From Devosia sp. XK-2 (GTDB lineage Bacteria > Pseudomonadota > Alphaproteobacteria > Rhizobiales > Devosiaceae), in NCBI RefSeq assembly GCF_037113415.1, contig NZ_CP146608.1:2562501-2626500 (forward strand): a DNA stretch of 64,000 bases, written 5' to 3'. Every line of letters starts with the position of its first letter. Position 1 is the first letter of the stretch. Positions 25,106 to 34,055 of this stretch are shown here, piece after piece. The translations under genes were made by a program, and so were the position numbers. The notes below the pieces were generated by a model. The model ran no database searches and was not told the origin of the DNA. It saw only the letters and a list, made by a program, of their open reading frames with translations.

Positions 25106-26857
25106 CTAATAGGGCGAGATCAAGGACGAGGCTGGCACGCCGGCCCGCGTCAGCCCATTGGCAATGCGATAGACCAGCGCCTGGCTTGCCCCGCGCTGTT
25201 TCATGCGGGTGACAATGCCGGCCTGCCGGAACGAGGGCACCTCCAGGACCCGCGGCAATTGCTGCGCAACCAGGGCGGCATCGCCCAGGCCCTGGGCGGC
25301 CAGCACCGCAAGCACCGAGCCCAGTTCCACATCGATGCGGGCGCAACGCTCTGCATAGGTCAGCGCATCGCGATAATCCTGCTCGCTCAGGGCGCCAATC
25401 GCCGGTGCGCAATAATACCAGTCCGGAACCTGCGTGCGCGGCACCGATTCCAGCGCTCTTTGCGCCGCCGTGGCGCCGCTCTCCAATTGCCCGATCAGCG
25501 CCAGATGCCGCGCATGGGCGGCCAAAGCGTCCATATTTGCCGGATTGATCTGCAATGAGGTCCCATAGGCAGCCTCGGCCATATCATGTTCACCCGCAAC
25601 CTCATCCAGGCGAGCCCTTTGTTCCCACACAAAACTGCTGGTCGGGTCGGCCCTGACGGCCCTGTCCATGATCTCGTCGGCCTGGGCCAAGCGATCCTCG
25701 ACCGCAAGGGCGCTTCCATCGCTCGCCACGCCTTCGGCAGTCAGACTGGCCTGTGCCGCAAGCACATTGCCGCCCTCGCGCTCTTTCTCGGGCAGACCTT
25801 CGATACAGGCCCCAACCCGCTCGGCCAGGCCAGGTGAATTGGAGGTGCGATACATGCTGAAAAGGACACCACAGAGATAGAAATTTTCCTGCCCCTTGAT
25901 ATCGCTCTGGCTGAGCAATTGCCGGGCGCGGTCATGGAGCGGGCCACGCGTTCCGCCCAGCCGGCGAACCAGCTCCTGGGCGATCTCATCGATACCGCCC
26001 CGCTCGGCCAGCTGTTCGCGCGACACCGCCATCGACCAGTTCCAGACGATCGAATTGGCGGCCAGGTCAGTCAGTATCGCGCTGAGCTGATATTCCCCCT
26101 CCAGATCCCGATCGGCGCGAACAATACCGGTCAGCGAAAAATCGGCCTCCGGTTCGGCCCTTTCGGGGTCCGCTCGGCCGCCAAGGGCCACATCGACAAC
26201 CAGAAGCGGCACAAAATCGGTCACCAGTTCGATGGCCAGCGCCGATATGTTCGGCGCAAGGCTGGTGTCACCGGTCAGGTTCTGAAATTCCAGCACCCTC
26301 AGGCGCGGAGGCTGCATGGCCGCGCTGACCGTGACCTGATTGTCCTGCGGTGCCTGCCTGAGCCCTATCGTCGACAGCGCATAGGTCAGTGCGGTCGCGC
26401 CAAGCGCCAGAACCAGCAGGACGAACCAGGAAACAGTGACATGACCAGGCCGCGCGGCCGCTGTCTCCTCGGCGCCCGACGACGCCTCTGGTGTATCAGG
26501 GAGCGCCGCCTCGCTCAGATCCCATTTGATGAAGTCCGGAACATATCGCCCAACGGGCAATTGGATGCGTAACGGGTCTTTCGCCCCCGGCCCCAGATAA
26601 TATTGATCCAGCAGCGAGCGCAGTCGGCGGGCCTGGACACGAACAATGGGATCGGCCTGCGGATCGAAATCGGGGGGACGCCCAAAGACATCCACCGCAA
26701 TGGAATAGGCTTTGATCGATTGCGTGTCACCGTTGAGCCGGCGCCCCACGATATAGGCCAGAAACCGGGCCAATTGCGGCGAACGAGCGATCTCGGGCCA
26801 GTCGAGGAGGCTGGCGAGCGCTTGATCTACCGCCTCCCGATCAGGACCCTCCGCCAA
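25106..26857 (-). CDS. Membrane protein with winged-helix-like N-terminus, TolB-like and TPR regions
   Basis: Function unknown. Residues 20-110 (SPQLARFLAYIVGRRLNGDTQSIKAYSIAVDVFGRPPDFDPQADPIVRVQARRLRSLLDQYY and on to LPVGRYVPDF) match a DNA-binding-like domain often fused to adenylate cyclases or TPR proteins in rhizobia. One membrane helix follows (SWFVLLVLALGATALTYAL), then a region with RVLEFQNLTGD and LVTDF typical of TolB-like N-terminal folds, and C-terminal TPR-like helices. It could sense an envelope or solute signal and act at DNA, as CadC/ToxR proteins do. The start is a TTG at 26857 with GGGAGG seven bases upstream. Confidence 0.75.
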   Translation of the reverse strand: MAEGPDREAVDQALASLLDWPEIARSPQLARFLAYIVGRRLNGDTQSIKAYSIAVDVFGRPPDFDPQADPIVRVQARRLRSLLDQYYLGPGAKDPLRIQLPVGRYVPDFIKWDLSEAALPDTPEASSGAEETAAARPGHVTVSWFVLLVLALGATALTYALSTIGLRQAPQDNQVTVSAAMQPPRLRVLEFQNLTGDTSLAPNISALAIELVTDFVPLLVVDVALGGRADPERAEPEADFSLTGIVRADRDLEGEYQLSAILTDLAANSIVWNWSMAVSREQLAERGGIDEIAQELVRRLGGTRGPLHDRARQLLSQSDIKGQENFYLCGVLFSMYRTSNSPGLAERVGACIEGLPEKEREGGNVLAAQASLTAEGVASDGSALAVEDRLAQADEIMDRAVRADPTSSFVWEQRARLDEVAGEHDMAEAAYGTSLQINPANMDALAAHARHLALIGQLESGATAAQRALESVPRTQVPDWYYCAPAIGALSEQDYRDALTYAERCARIDVELGSVLAVLAAQGLGDAALVAQQLPRVLEVPSFRQAGIVTRMKQRGASQALVYRIANGLTRAGVPASSLISPY

Positions 26858-27138
26858 GACAAGACCTCCCGTACCGCCTGGGCTATTGTGACTCTTTACA
26901 TGTAAAACGCAAGGCGACTTACCCCCGTTTTACCCGATTTTGCCTCCCGAAATTGATCCGCATCAATCATACGCCCCGCAGTCGATGTCATTATTTCGAC
27001 ATGTTACCCGGCGGCTAGGCCCCGCCGGACGAGTTCTACAAACCAGATCAGCCACGTTGTTTCGGGACCCGGCGTTCTCGAACCATGCGGGCTTTTGTTG
27101 TTGTGTTCGACCTGCGCGGCGCGGCGCCGAGGTGACCA

Positions 27139-27585
27139 TTGAGCGATGTAACCGACAATCTGCCCTTCATCGCCCTGATCGATGATGACGGCCATTCCGC
27201 TTACTTGCTGACCCGCATGCTGCTTGCTCACGGCTCGCCCCGGATCATGCATTTCGGTTCTGTGCAAGCAGGCGAAGCCTTTCTCGCGCAGCGCCTGGCC
27301 GATGTCGACCAGGAATGGCCGGGCATCGTGATTGTCGACCTCAAGGCCCACAGCGGCGCCAATCTGGACTTTTTGGCCCGCAATCATGCCCTGCTTCAGC
27401 AAAAAGGCATTCCCCTGGCCGTGATGACGCAGACCACGGACCGGGCCGGATGCCGGGCCCTGCAGGATGCGGGCGCGGCCGCGGTGTTCTTTCGGCAGGC
27501 CGAACTCGATGCCTATCGGCACGAGGCGGCGGCCATAGTCAGTTTCTGGGCGCGCAACCAGCGCCTAGATGCGGTTGGCATGTGA
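27139..27585 (+). CDS. Stand-alone receiver-domain protein, degenerate
   Basis: A 148-residue single receiver (CheY-like) domain with no output domain. The acidic triad DDD (residues 15-17) and the phospho-acceptor D67 in IVIVDLKAH are kept, and VMTQTT supplies the conserved Thr/Ser; however the usual lysine before the proline is replaced (AAVFFRQAEL), so signalling may be altered. The start is a TTG at 27139 behind GAGGTG; the GTG eight bases earlier is out of frame. It is divergent from the membrane winged-helix gene, which may be its partner; that is an inference. Confidence 0.75.
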   Translation: MSDVTDNLPFIALIDDDGHSAYLLTRMLLAHGSPRIMHFGSVQAGEAFLAQRLADVDQEWPGIVIVDLKAHSGANLDFLARNHALLQQKGIPLAVMTQTTDRAGCRALQDAGAAAVFFRQAELDAYRHEAAAIVSFWARNQRLDAVGM

Positions 27586-27629
27586 CTCCTGCGTCCACAG
27601 GTTACATGCCGTCAGGCGGAGAGTGATGC

Positions 27630-27657
27630 TGTAAGCCGGTCCCAGGACCGGCTTACA
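27630..27657. repeat. Perfect 13-base inverted repeat
   Basis: TGTAAGCCGGTCC (27630-27642) and GGACCGGCTTACA (27645-27657) are perfectly complementary with a two-base loop, 45 bases after the receiver gene. No T-run follows on the plus strand, so it is not a standard terminator; it may protect a 3' end or be a protein-binding palindrome. Confidence 0.6.
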
Positions 27658-27790
27658 TTCCCAAGCGTCCTCTCCGCCATTTGAAAAGGTTGGCGGACTG
27701 CACCACCGCCGGCCCTTTAGCGCGGTCCCAGCCCTTTGCGGACCTGACGCTCGGGCACGGATGCGACACCTCCCGGTCGTATCCGTAGCA

Positions 27791-27855
27791 GGGGAGAAGC
27801 AACGCCGGAGGCGCCTGTCCCTCAGCGCCATGCGGCACGCCTATTGCTTCTCCCC
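27791..27855. terminator. Long-loop hairpin near the end of mgtC, possible terminator
   Basis: GGGGAGAAGCAA (27791-27802) and TTGCTTCTCCCC (27844-27855) are perfect 12-base inverted arms with a 41-base loop. It lies 16 bases beyond the stop of the minus-strand mgtC gene. A shorter stem (TCCGCCA/TGGCGGA) lies at about 27674-27698. No T-run follows, so an intrinsic terminator is uncertain. Confidence 0.45.
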
Positions 27856-27871
27856 GCAGCCCCGCAAAGAC

Positions 27872-28363
27872 TCAATCCTGCTTTCCGGCCTTTCCGCGCA
27901 CGACATGATGCGCAAAGGCTCGCAGCGCGGCCATGACCAGCACGGCCAATAGCGCCGCGCCCGTCGCGATGAGATAGTAGCCAAGCGAGGTGGCAACCCC
28001 CACCGCTCCGGCCAGCCACATTCCGGCACCTGTGGTGAGACCTTGAACGCCCGCGCCGCTGCGGAAGATGGCTCCCGCGCCCAGAAATGCGATGCCGGCC
28101 GTTACCGCCTCCACCGCGCGGATCGGATCGGGATTGGTCTGGCTTGCGCCCTGGATGGTGTGAAAAATCTCAAATGCCAAGATGGTAAAGAGCGCCGCGG
28201 CCACCGACACCAGAATATGGGTCCTGAGGCCCGCCTCGGCCGTATTGACCTCCCGTTCAAAACCAATCAGGGCACCTAATACTGCCGCGATGGCGAGACG
28301 AATGGCAATGATATGCGCAGGAAGATAGCTATCCACCCAACCAATAGAATTGCCGATATCCAT
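27872..28363 (-). CDS. MgtC/SapB family inner-membrane protein
   Basis: Relative of MgtC, linked in other bacteria to magnesium limitation and inhibition of the F-type ATP synthase. The 163-residue product has four to five hydrophobic helices and the family signatures RLAIAAVLGALIGFERE, GLRTHILVSVAAALF, DPIRAVEAVTAGIAFLGAGAIF and GLTTGAGMWLAGAVGVATSLGYY. It lacks the C-terminal soluble ACT-like domain of virulence MgtC, as do many SapB-type proteins. Single gene; the direction matches the small membrane gene upstream. Confidence 0.88.
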   Translation of the reverse strand: MDIGNSIGWVDSYLPAHIIAIRLAIAAVLGALIGFEREVNTAEAGLRTHILVSVAAALFTILAFEIFHTIQGASQTNPDPIRAVEAVTAGIAFLGAGAIFRSGAGVQGLTTGAGMWLAGAVGVATSLGYYLIATGAALLAVLVMAALRAFAHHVVRGKAGKQD

Positions 28364-28446
28364 TATATCTGTTCCGGAATTGCGACGCTGCCTTCACAAC
28401 CCGCAAGACCATTGGCGGTTCCCCGCAGCCAAAGCGCAACGCCGGT

Positions 28447-28611
28447 CTATACGCCGGCCGGAGCCGGTTGCAGCATACCAAAGACCAGATAGATGATGGC
28501 AAACAGCACAACGATGCCGATTAATGAGGTAATCAGGACGCGCAGGTTCATGCGGCGCGGATTTGCCTGGCGCACTTCGGTCGTGTTCTTGTCCGGATCA
28601 TAGGTTTCCAT
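28447..28611 (-). CDS. Small single-helix membrane protein
   Basis: A 54-residue protein of unknown function: a charged N-terminal half (METYDPDKNTTEVRQANPRRMNLRV) and one membrane helix (LITSLIGIVVLFAIIYLVFGML), with a short PAPAGV tail. The ATG at 28611 is preceded by GGAG eight bases upstream, while the longer frame to 28644 has no support. It lies 84 bases upstream of mgtC on the same strand. Confidence 0.6.
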   Translation of the reverse strand: METYDPDKNTTEVRQANPRRMNLRVLITSLIGIVVLFAIIYLVFGMLQPAPAGV

Positions 28612-28721
28612 GCAGCACTCCTGTTCTTGGGTCAAAAAGACCAACGAACACCCCGTCCGCGGGTTCCTGGTTTGCGCTCACAACCACTTGACGTAGGCAC
28701 CGGGGAGACCGACTTTTCGGC

Positions 28722-30455
28722 ATGAACAACAATGAGAACAAGACCATGACCAGTCCCGCCCTGCTCACCCGCATGATCATGGCCGGACAGGGCAAAATCC
28801 CGGCCGACCTGGTCATCCGCAATGTCGGCCTGCTCGACGTCATCACCGGCGCCGTGACCATCACCGATATTGCCATTGTCGGCGATCGCATTGTGGGCAC
28901 GCATGCCAGCTATAATGGCGACAGGATTATCGATGGCACCGGCCGATATGCCGTGCCCGGCTTCATCGATACGCATCTGCATATCGAATCTTCCCTGGTC
29001 ACCCCGCTCGAATTCGACCGCTGCGTCCTGCCCTATGGCGTAACGACGGCGCTCTGCGACCCACATGAGATCGCCAATGTGCTGGGTGTCGAAGGCATCC
29101 GCTATTTTCTCGACAGCGCTGAGCGCACCATTATGGATGTGCGGGTCAATCTCTCGTCATGCGTGCCCGCCACGCCATTCGAGACCGCCGGCGCGCAGCT
29201 CGAAATCGATGATCTCCTGCCATTCCGCAATCACCCCAAAGTGGTGGGGCTGGCTGAAATGATGAATTTTCCCGGCGTACTCAATGCCGATCCGGGCATT
29301 CTGGCCAAGTTGGTCGCCTTTCAGGATGACCATATCGACGGGCACGCCCCGCTACTGCTGGGCGAGGCGCTCAACGGCTATCTGGCAGCCGGCATTCGCA
29401 CCGATCACGAGGCCACCAGCGCCGCCGAGGCGCGCGAAAAGCTGGCCAAAGGCATGGCCATTCTCATTCGCGAGGGCTCGGTTTCCAAGGACCTCAACGC
29501 CCTGGCCGAAATCCTGGATGAAAACAGCTCAAGCTTCGTGGCGCTTTGCACCGACGACCGCAATCCGCTGGACATAGCCGAAGAGGGGCATCTGGATAGT
29601 TCCATTCGCCGCCTGATCGCCATGGGCCGGCCGCTACACCATGTCTATCGTGCCGCCAGCCACTCGGCGGCCCGCATTTTCGGATTGCGCGATCGCGGGC
29701 TGATCGGCCCCGGCTGGCGGGCCGACATCGCCATCCTCGACAGCCTCGAAGATTGCCGCGTTTCCAATGTCATTTCCGCTGGCCGGCTGGTGACGCCGGA
29801 ACTGTTCGAGACACGGGGAGCCGTGGCGCCAGTCGGGCTGCAATCGGTCAAGGCGCGCAAGGTCACCGCCGAGGCCTTCATCACCCAGCCAAAGCCCGGG
29901 CAAAACCGTGTTCCGGTAATCGGTGTCAGGCCCGGCCTGATCCTCACTTTCCGCGAAGAAGCGACCCTTGCCAATACCGAGGTAGGCCTCCAGCCCGATC
30001 TTCAAGCCGACGTCATCAAGGTCGCCGTCATCGAGCGCCACGGCAAGAATGGCAATATTGGTCGCTCCTTCGTTACTGGCTTTGGCCTCAAACGCGGCGC
30101 CATCGCCTCCTCGGTTGGTCACGACAGCCATAATATTACCGTGGTCGGCGCGACCGACCAAGACATGGCCGTGGCCGTCAATCGCCTGATCGCGATGGGT
30201 GGCGGCTTTGCGGTGGCGGATAATGGCAAAATTACCGCTGAACTCGCCCTGCCCATAGCGGGACTGATGAGTCTGAAAAGCTTCGAGGAGGTCGCCCACG
30301 ATCTGCACCACCTGCGCGACGCCGCCAGAGCTCTCGAATGCGTCCTGCCCGAGCCCTTCCTGCAAGTCGCTTTCCTGGCGCTGCCGGTTATCCCCCATCT
30401 CAAAATGACCGATAAAGGGCTCTTCGATGTCGACAAGTTCGACTTCGTGAGCTGA
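28722..30455 (+). CDS. ade: Adenine deaminase
   Basis: Converts adenine to hypoxanthine and ammonia, feeding xanthine dehydrogenase. The 577-residue product belongs to the amidohydrolase-type adenine deaminase family: metal ligands in [17 protein letters not shown], then [35 protein letters not shown], and the catalytic [16 protein letters not shown], with the C-terminal [28 protein letters not shown]. The ATG at 28722 is given; an internal ATG at 28746 (MTSPALL) is possible since neither has an ideal ribosome site. A S15/CocE hydrolase gene follows four bases after the stop. Confidence 0.95.
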   Translation: MNNNENKTMTSPALLTRMIMAGQGKIPADLVIRNVGLLDVITGAVTITDIAIVGDRIVGTHASYNGDRIIDGTGRYAVPGFIDTHLHIESSLVTPLEFDRCVLPYGVTTALCDPHEIANVLGVEGIRYFLDSAERTIMDVRVNLSSCVPATPFETAGAQLEIDDLLPFRNHPKVVGLAEMMNFPGVLNADPGILAKLVAFQDDHIDGHAPLLLGEALNGYLAAGIRTDHEATSAAEAREKLAKGMAILIREGSVSKDLNALAEILDENSSSFVALCTDDRNPLDIAEEGHLDSSIRRLIAMGRPLHHVYRAASHSAARIFGLRDRGLIGPGWRADIAILDSLEDCRVSNVISAGRLVTPELFETRGAVAPVGLQSVKARKVTAEAFITQPKPGQNRVPVIGVRPGLILTFREEATLANTEVGLQPDLQADVIKVAVIERHGKNGNIGRSFVTGFGLKRGAIASSVGHDSHNITVVGATDQDMAVAVNRLIAMGGGFAVADNGKITAELALPIAGLMSLKSFEEVAHDLHHLRDAARALECVLPEPFLQVAFLALPVIPHLKMTDKGLFDVDKFDFVS

Positions 30456-30459
30456 CCCG

Positions 30460-32088
30460 ATGAGCCTATCATCGCTCTATCTGGCTTGGGTGGAGGATCT
30501 GCCGCCGCGCCTCAATGGCGTACGCAAACATCGCGGGATCTCCCTGGCCATGGATGACGGGGTCATTCTCAAGACCGACCATTACGCGCCCGACGCCCCC
30601 GGCCCTCACCCAACCATTCTCATGCGCCTGCCCTATGGCCGGCGCGGTTTCGGGCCCATCGCGGAAGCCTATGCAGAACGTGGGTTTCATGTCGTCGTCC
30701 AGGCGTGCCGCGGCACCGAACGGTCCGGTGGCCAATTTGACCCCTTCGCCAATGAACGGGCCGACGGGCTGGCCACGCTCGAATGGATCAAGCAGCAGGA
30801 CTGGTATGACGGGCGCATCGGCCTGACCGGCCCCAGCTATCTCGGCTATGCGCAATGGGCCATTTGCGATGCACTGCCCGAAACCGCCGCCATGGCCACC
30901 AAAGTCACCACGGCAGACTTCCGTCCCGTGGTCTTTCCTGCAGGCGCTTTTCACCTCAACCTCTGGCTGAGTTGGGTGCAGGTGGTCGAAGGTCTGCGCA
31001 CCAGCCCTTTGGCCACCGCCGCCCGCATGTTTTCCGGCGATATCGAGCGGCGCACCGAAAAGGCGGCCACTACCCTGCCCCTGATCGAGGCGGACAAGGC
31101 CGTGGTCAATCACAAGGTCGGCTTCTGGCGTTACTGGTTCGAGCACGCCATTGGCAATGATGCCTTCTGGGCGGAGCTGGACCATCGCCATCGACTGACC
31201 GAAAAGACGCCGCCGGTGCATTTCATTTCCGGCTGGTATGACTTCATGGTCGATCCGCTATTGGCCGACTATCAACGCCTCGTCTCCCTGGGACACCAAC
31301 CCTATCTGACCGTCGGTAGCTGGTTCCATGTCGCCGAAGAATTGCAGCGGGACAATCTGCGCGAAACGCTGGCCTGGATGCGCGCCTGGCTTCTGGGAGA
31401 CAAATCCGCCCTCAGAAGACGGCCAGTGCGTATCCATATTGCCGGCCATGACGAATGGCACGAATTCGATCATTATCCACCCGGCCCAGCCAGCCCGCAG
31501 ACCTGGTTCATTTCGGGACCCAACCGGCTTTCGAACGCGGGCACGCGCGCCCACGGTTCGGACCAGTACCGCTACGACCCGGCGGACCCGACGCCCAATC
31601 TGGGTGGCGCCATCTTTGCCTTTACCGGCGCTGGGCCGGTCGATAATGCACCGCTCGAAAGCCGCCCCGACGTGCTGGCCTATACAAGCCAGGTGCTCCT
31701 TGCCGACCTGACGATCATCGGCCAGTGCGCTGTTATGCTCCAGGCCCGGGCCGCGCTGCCCCATGCCGACTTCTTCGTGCGCCTCAATGATGTCGGGCCG
31801 GACGGCATTTCGAGAAATGTCTGCGACGGCTTCGTGCGCACCACCCCCGAGACGCCGGTAGGACCCGACGGTACCTGGCGATTGACCGTCCACCTGCACG
31901 CCACCGCGCACGGCTTCCGCGCCGGCCATCGCCTGCGTTTGCTGATCGCCTCAGGCGCCCATCCGCGTTATGCCCGTAATATGGGCACCGCCGAGCCGAT
32001 CACCACGGCCACGACCATGCTCGCCAACGAGATTGAAATTCTCCACGCCGGGACGACGATTACCCTACCGACCTATACACTGGACTGA
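30460..32088 (+). CDS. CocE/NonD family serine hydrolase (peptidase S15 fold)
   Basis: Alpha/beta-hydrolase of the X-Pro dipeptidyl-peptidase/cocaine esterase family; substrate unknown. The 542-residue product has the nucleophile elbow GPSYLGY (Ser126), an acidic residue in SGWYDFMVDPLLADY, and a candidate catalytic histidine in GSWFHVAEEL, followed by the beta-jellyroll domain (PDVLAYTSQVLLADLTIIGQ ... DFFVRLNDVGPDG ... HRLRLLIASGAHPRYARN) that closes these enzymes. No signal peptide is seen. It begins four bases after ade, so it is probably in the same operon, perhaps acting on a purine-related amide or ester; this is inference. Confidence 0.87.
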   Translation: MSLSSLYLAWVEDLPPRLNGVRKHRGISLAMDDGVILKTDHYAPDAPGPHPTILMRLPYGRRGFGPIAEAYAERGFHVVVQACRGTERSGGQFDPFANERADGLATLEWIKQQDWYDGRIGLTGPSYLGYAQWAICDALPETAAMATKVTTADFRPVVFPAGAFHLNLWLSWVQVVEGLRTSPLATAARMFSGDIERRTEKAATTLPLIEADKAVVNHKVGFWRYWFEHAIGNDAFWAELDHRHRLTEKTPPVHFISGWYDFMVDPLLADYQRLVSLGHQPYLTVGSWFHVAEELQRDNLRETLAWMRAWLLGDKSALRRRPVRIHIAGHDEWHEFDHYPPGPASPQTWFISGPNRLSNAGTRAHGSDQYRYDPADPTPNLGGAIFAFTGAGPVDNAPLESRPDVLAYTSQVLLADLTIIGQCAVMLQARAALPHADFFVRLNDVGPDGISRNVCDGFVRTTPETPVGPDGTWRLTVHLHATAHGFRAGHRLRLLIASGAHPRYARNMGTAEPITTATTMLANEIEILHAGTTITLPTYTLD

Positions 32089-32274
32089 CGCACATATCCC
32101 GGTCCTTGCCACGGCCAGTCGTATCGATGGTCATGGCCGGCGCGAGCGCGTTCGGCTTTTCCTCTCTGCCCCCATGCCGCATCAAAATTGCCCTCAAAGT
32201 CGTTTGACCCATTGCCAAGTTTGTTATTTTACATAACTATTTTTAGGCTTCGCCATTCTCAGGGAGGAGATGAG

Positions 32275-33939
32275 ATGCGACTGAAATGGAAATATGCGGC
32301 AGGCCTTGGCGCGTTGCTCACGGCAACGGCATGGGCCGGAACCGCCCAAGCCGCGGTGCTGACCTGCGCCGATATCACAGCCCACGACTTCGCCTTTGAG
32401 GGACTGGTCGTGACGTCCGCGACCGCCGAGGCGGTCGGCGAGAATTCGCCGGTGCCACACTGTCTGGTGCAGGGACATGTTGGCGAACGCACCGGCATAG
32501 ACGGCAACACCTACAAGATCAGTTTCGAGCTGCGCTTGCCGGACGACTGGAATGGCCGCTTCGTACACCAGTTCAACGGTGGCAATGACGGCACCGTCGT
32601 TCCCGCAACAGGCAATCTGCTCAATGGCGACCCGTCGGATACCGCCCTGGCGCGCGGCTATGCCGTCGTTTCCAGTGATGCCGGCCACGATGGCGCCGCG
32701 CATCCGGAAGCCGGCCTAGCCGGTGGCGCCGTGTTCGGCTTCGATCCTGAGGCGCGCAGCGATTATGGCTATGGCGCCGTGATGAAGCTCAACCCTGCCG
32801 CGGTCAAATTGGTGGAAGACTATTACGGCCAGGCGATCGCCTATAGCTATGGCGTCGGCGGCTCCAATGGCGGACGTCATGCCATGGTGCAGGCGACCCG
32901 CTCCCCGGATGCGTTTGACGGCATTCTCGCTGGTTTCCCCGGCTTCAACCTGCCGCGCGCGGCAGTCCAGCACGCCTGGGACATTCAAAGCTTCCACGCC
33001 ATCAATGGCGACGTGCGCAAAGCCTTCGCGCCGGAGGACCTGCAACTGGTCGGCGAGGCTGTGATCGCGGCCTGTGACGGCCTTGACGGCCTCGAGGACG
33101 GCATCATCGCCGACAGCCCCGCCTGCCAGACGGTCTTCGACATCACCAGCCTCACCTGCGCCGCAGGCGCAACCAATCTATGCCTCAGCCCGGCTCAAAT
33201 CGAGGCGCTGCAACGCATCCATGCCGGGCCCACCAATTCCAAGGGCGAAGCCCTTTACTCAAACTGGGCCTGGGACCGCGGCATTGCCACGGGAGACTGG
33301 CGCTTCTGGAAGCTGGAAAGTCCCATTCCGCCTTGGGACCATCTCCCGCTGATCGCCACCATGGGCGCTTCCTCGCTGGCCATGATCTTTTCCAATCCGC
33401 CGAATGAGGTCGCCGGCGACCCCAATTCGCTCCTACAATTCCTGCTCGATTACGATTTCGACACAGACGTCACCGTTTCGGCGGCCGACGCGACCTTTAC
33501 CGAGTCACCGGTCGCGTTCATGACGCCAACCGATGTCGACAGTCCGAAACTGGCCGAGTTCCGCGGCGCTGGCGGCAAGCTGATCGTCTTCCACGGCATC
33601 AGCGACCCGGTTTTTTCGGTGATGGACACCATCAATTGGTACGAAAAGCTCGATGCCAACAATGGCGGCAATGCCGAGGATTTCGCCAGGCTCTATACCG
33701 TGCCCGGAATGGGTCACGGGTCAGGCAGCCCAGCAACCGATAAATTCGACGCCTTCTCGGCGCTGGTCGATTGGGTGGAGAACGGTAATCAACCTGGCGC
33801 ATTGGTCGCCGAGGTCACACCGGACAACGAATATATCCCGGACATGATCGGCATCACCCGCAAACTCTGCCCCTATCCGCAGATTGCCCGCTATGCGGGC
33901 GGCGATGAAGCCAACCACGAAAGCTTCACCTGCGAATAA
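32275..33939 (+). CDS. Secreted tannase/feruloyl esterase family hydrolase
   Basis: Predicted exported ester hydrolase of 554 residues with a signal peptide (MRLKWKYAAGLGALLTATAWAGTAQAA). The family layout is clear: CADITAHDF..., FELRLPDDWNGRFVHQFNGGNDG, ARGYAVVSSDAGHD, the nucleophile GVGGSNGGRHAM, an acidic residue after KLIVFHGISDPVFS, and the histidine in VPGMGHGSG. The cysteines that normally flank the serine and histidine (CS and HC) are absent here. The ATG at 32275 follows AGGGAGGAG; the frame open from 32188 is longer but lacks a site. A terminator follows at 33950. Confidence 0.85.
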   Translation: MRLKWKYAAGLGALLTATAWAGTAQAAVLTCADITAHDFAFEGLVVTSATAEAVGENSPVPHCLVQGHVGERTGIDGNTYKISFELRLPDDWNGRFVHQFNGGNDGTVVPATGNLLNGDPSDTALARGYAVVSSDAGHDGAAHPEAGLAGGAVFGFDPEARSDYGYGAVMKLNPAAVKLVEDYYGQAIAYSYGVGGSNGGRHAMVQATRSPDAFDGILAGFPGFNLPRAAVQHAWDIQSFHAINGDVRKAFAPEDLQLVGEAVIAACDGLDGLEDGIIADSPACQTVFDITSLTCAAGATNLCLSPAQIEALQRIHAGPTNSKGEALYSNWAWDRGIATGDWRFWKLESPIPPWDHLPLIATMGASSLAMIFSNPPNEVAGDPNSLLQFLLDYDFDTDVTVSAADATFTESPVAFMTPTDVDSPKLAEFRGAGGKLIVFHGISDPVFSVMDTINWYEKLDANNGGNAEDFARLYTVPGMGHGSGSPATDKFDAFSALVDWVENGNQPGALVAEVTPDNEYIPDMIGITRKLCPYPQIARYAGGDEANHESFTCE

Positions 33940-33949
33940 TACCAAAAGG

Positions 33950-33970
33950 GCCCGCCAGATGGCGGGCTTT
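33950..33970 (+). terminator. Terminator after the tannase-like gene
   Basis: GCCCGCC-AGAT-GGCGGGC followed by TTT, beginning 11 bases after the stop codon. Two more perfect hairpins follow in the convergent gap before glcB (see next entry). Confidence 0.8.
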
Positions 33971-33985
33971 GAACCGGCCGCAGGC

Positions 33986-34045
33986 AAATTCGCGCCTGCG
34001 GCGCGAATTTAGGTGAGAAGGCCATTCGGCCTATGGCCGAATGGC
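33986..34045. terminator. Two tandem perfect hairpins between convergent genes
   Basis: AAATTCGCGC-ctgcg-GCGCGAATTT (33986-34010) and GCCATTCGGC-ctatg-GCCGAATGGC (34021-34045) each have ten perfect pairs. The second lies 11 bases beyond the glcB stop on the minus strand. Neither has a clean T-run; they likely block read-through or stabilise the mRNA ends. Confidence 0.6.
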
Positions 34046-34055
34046 GGCGCATGGA

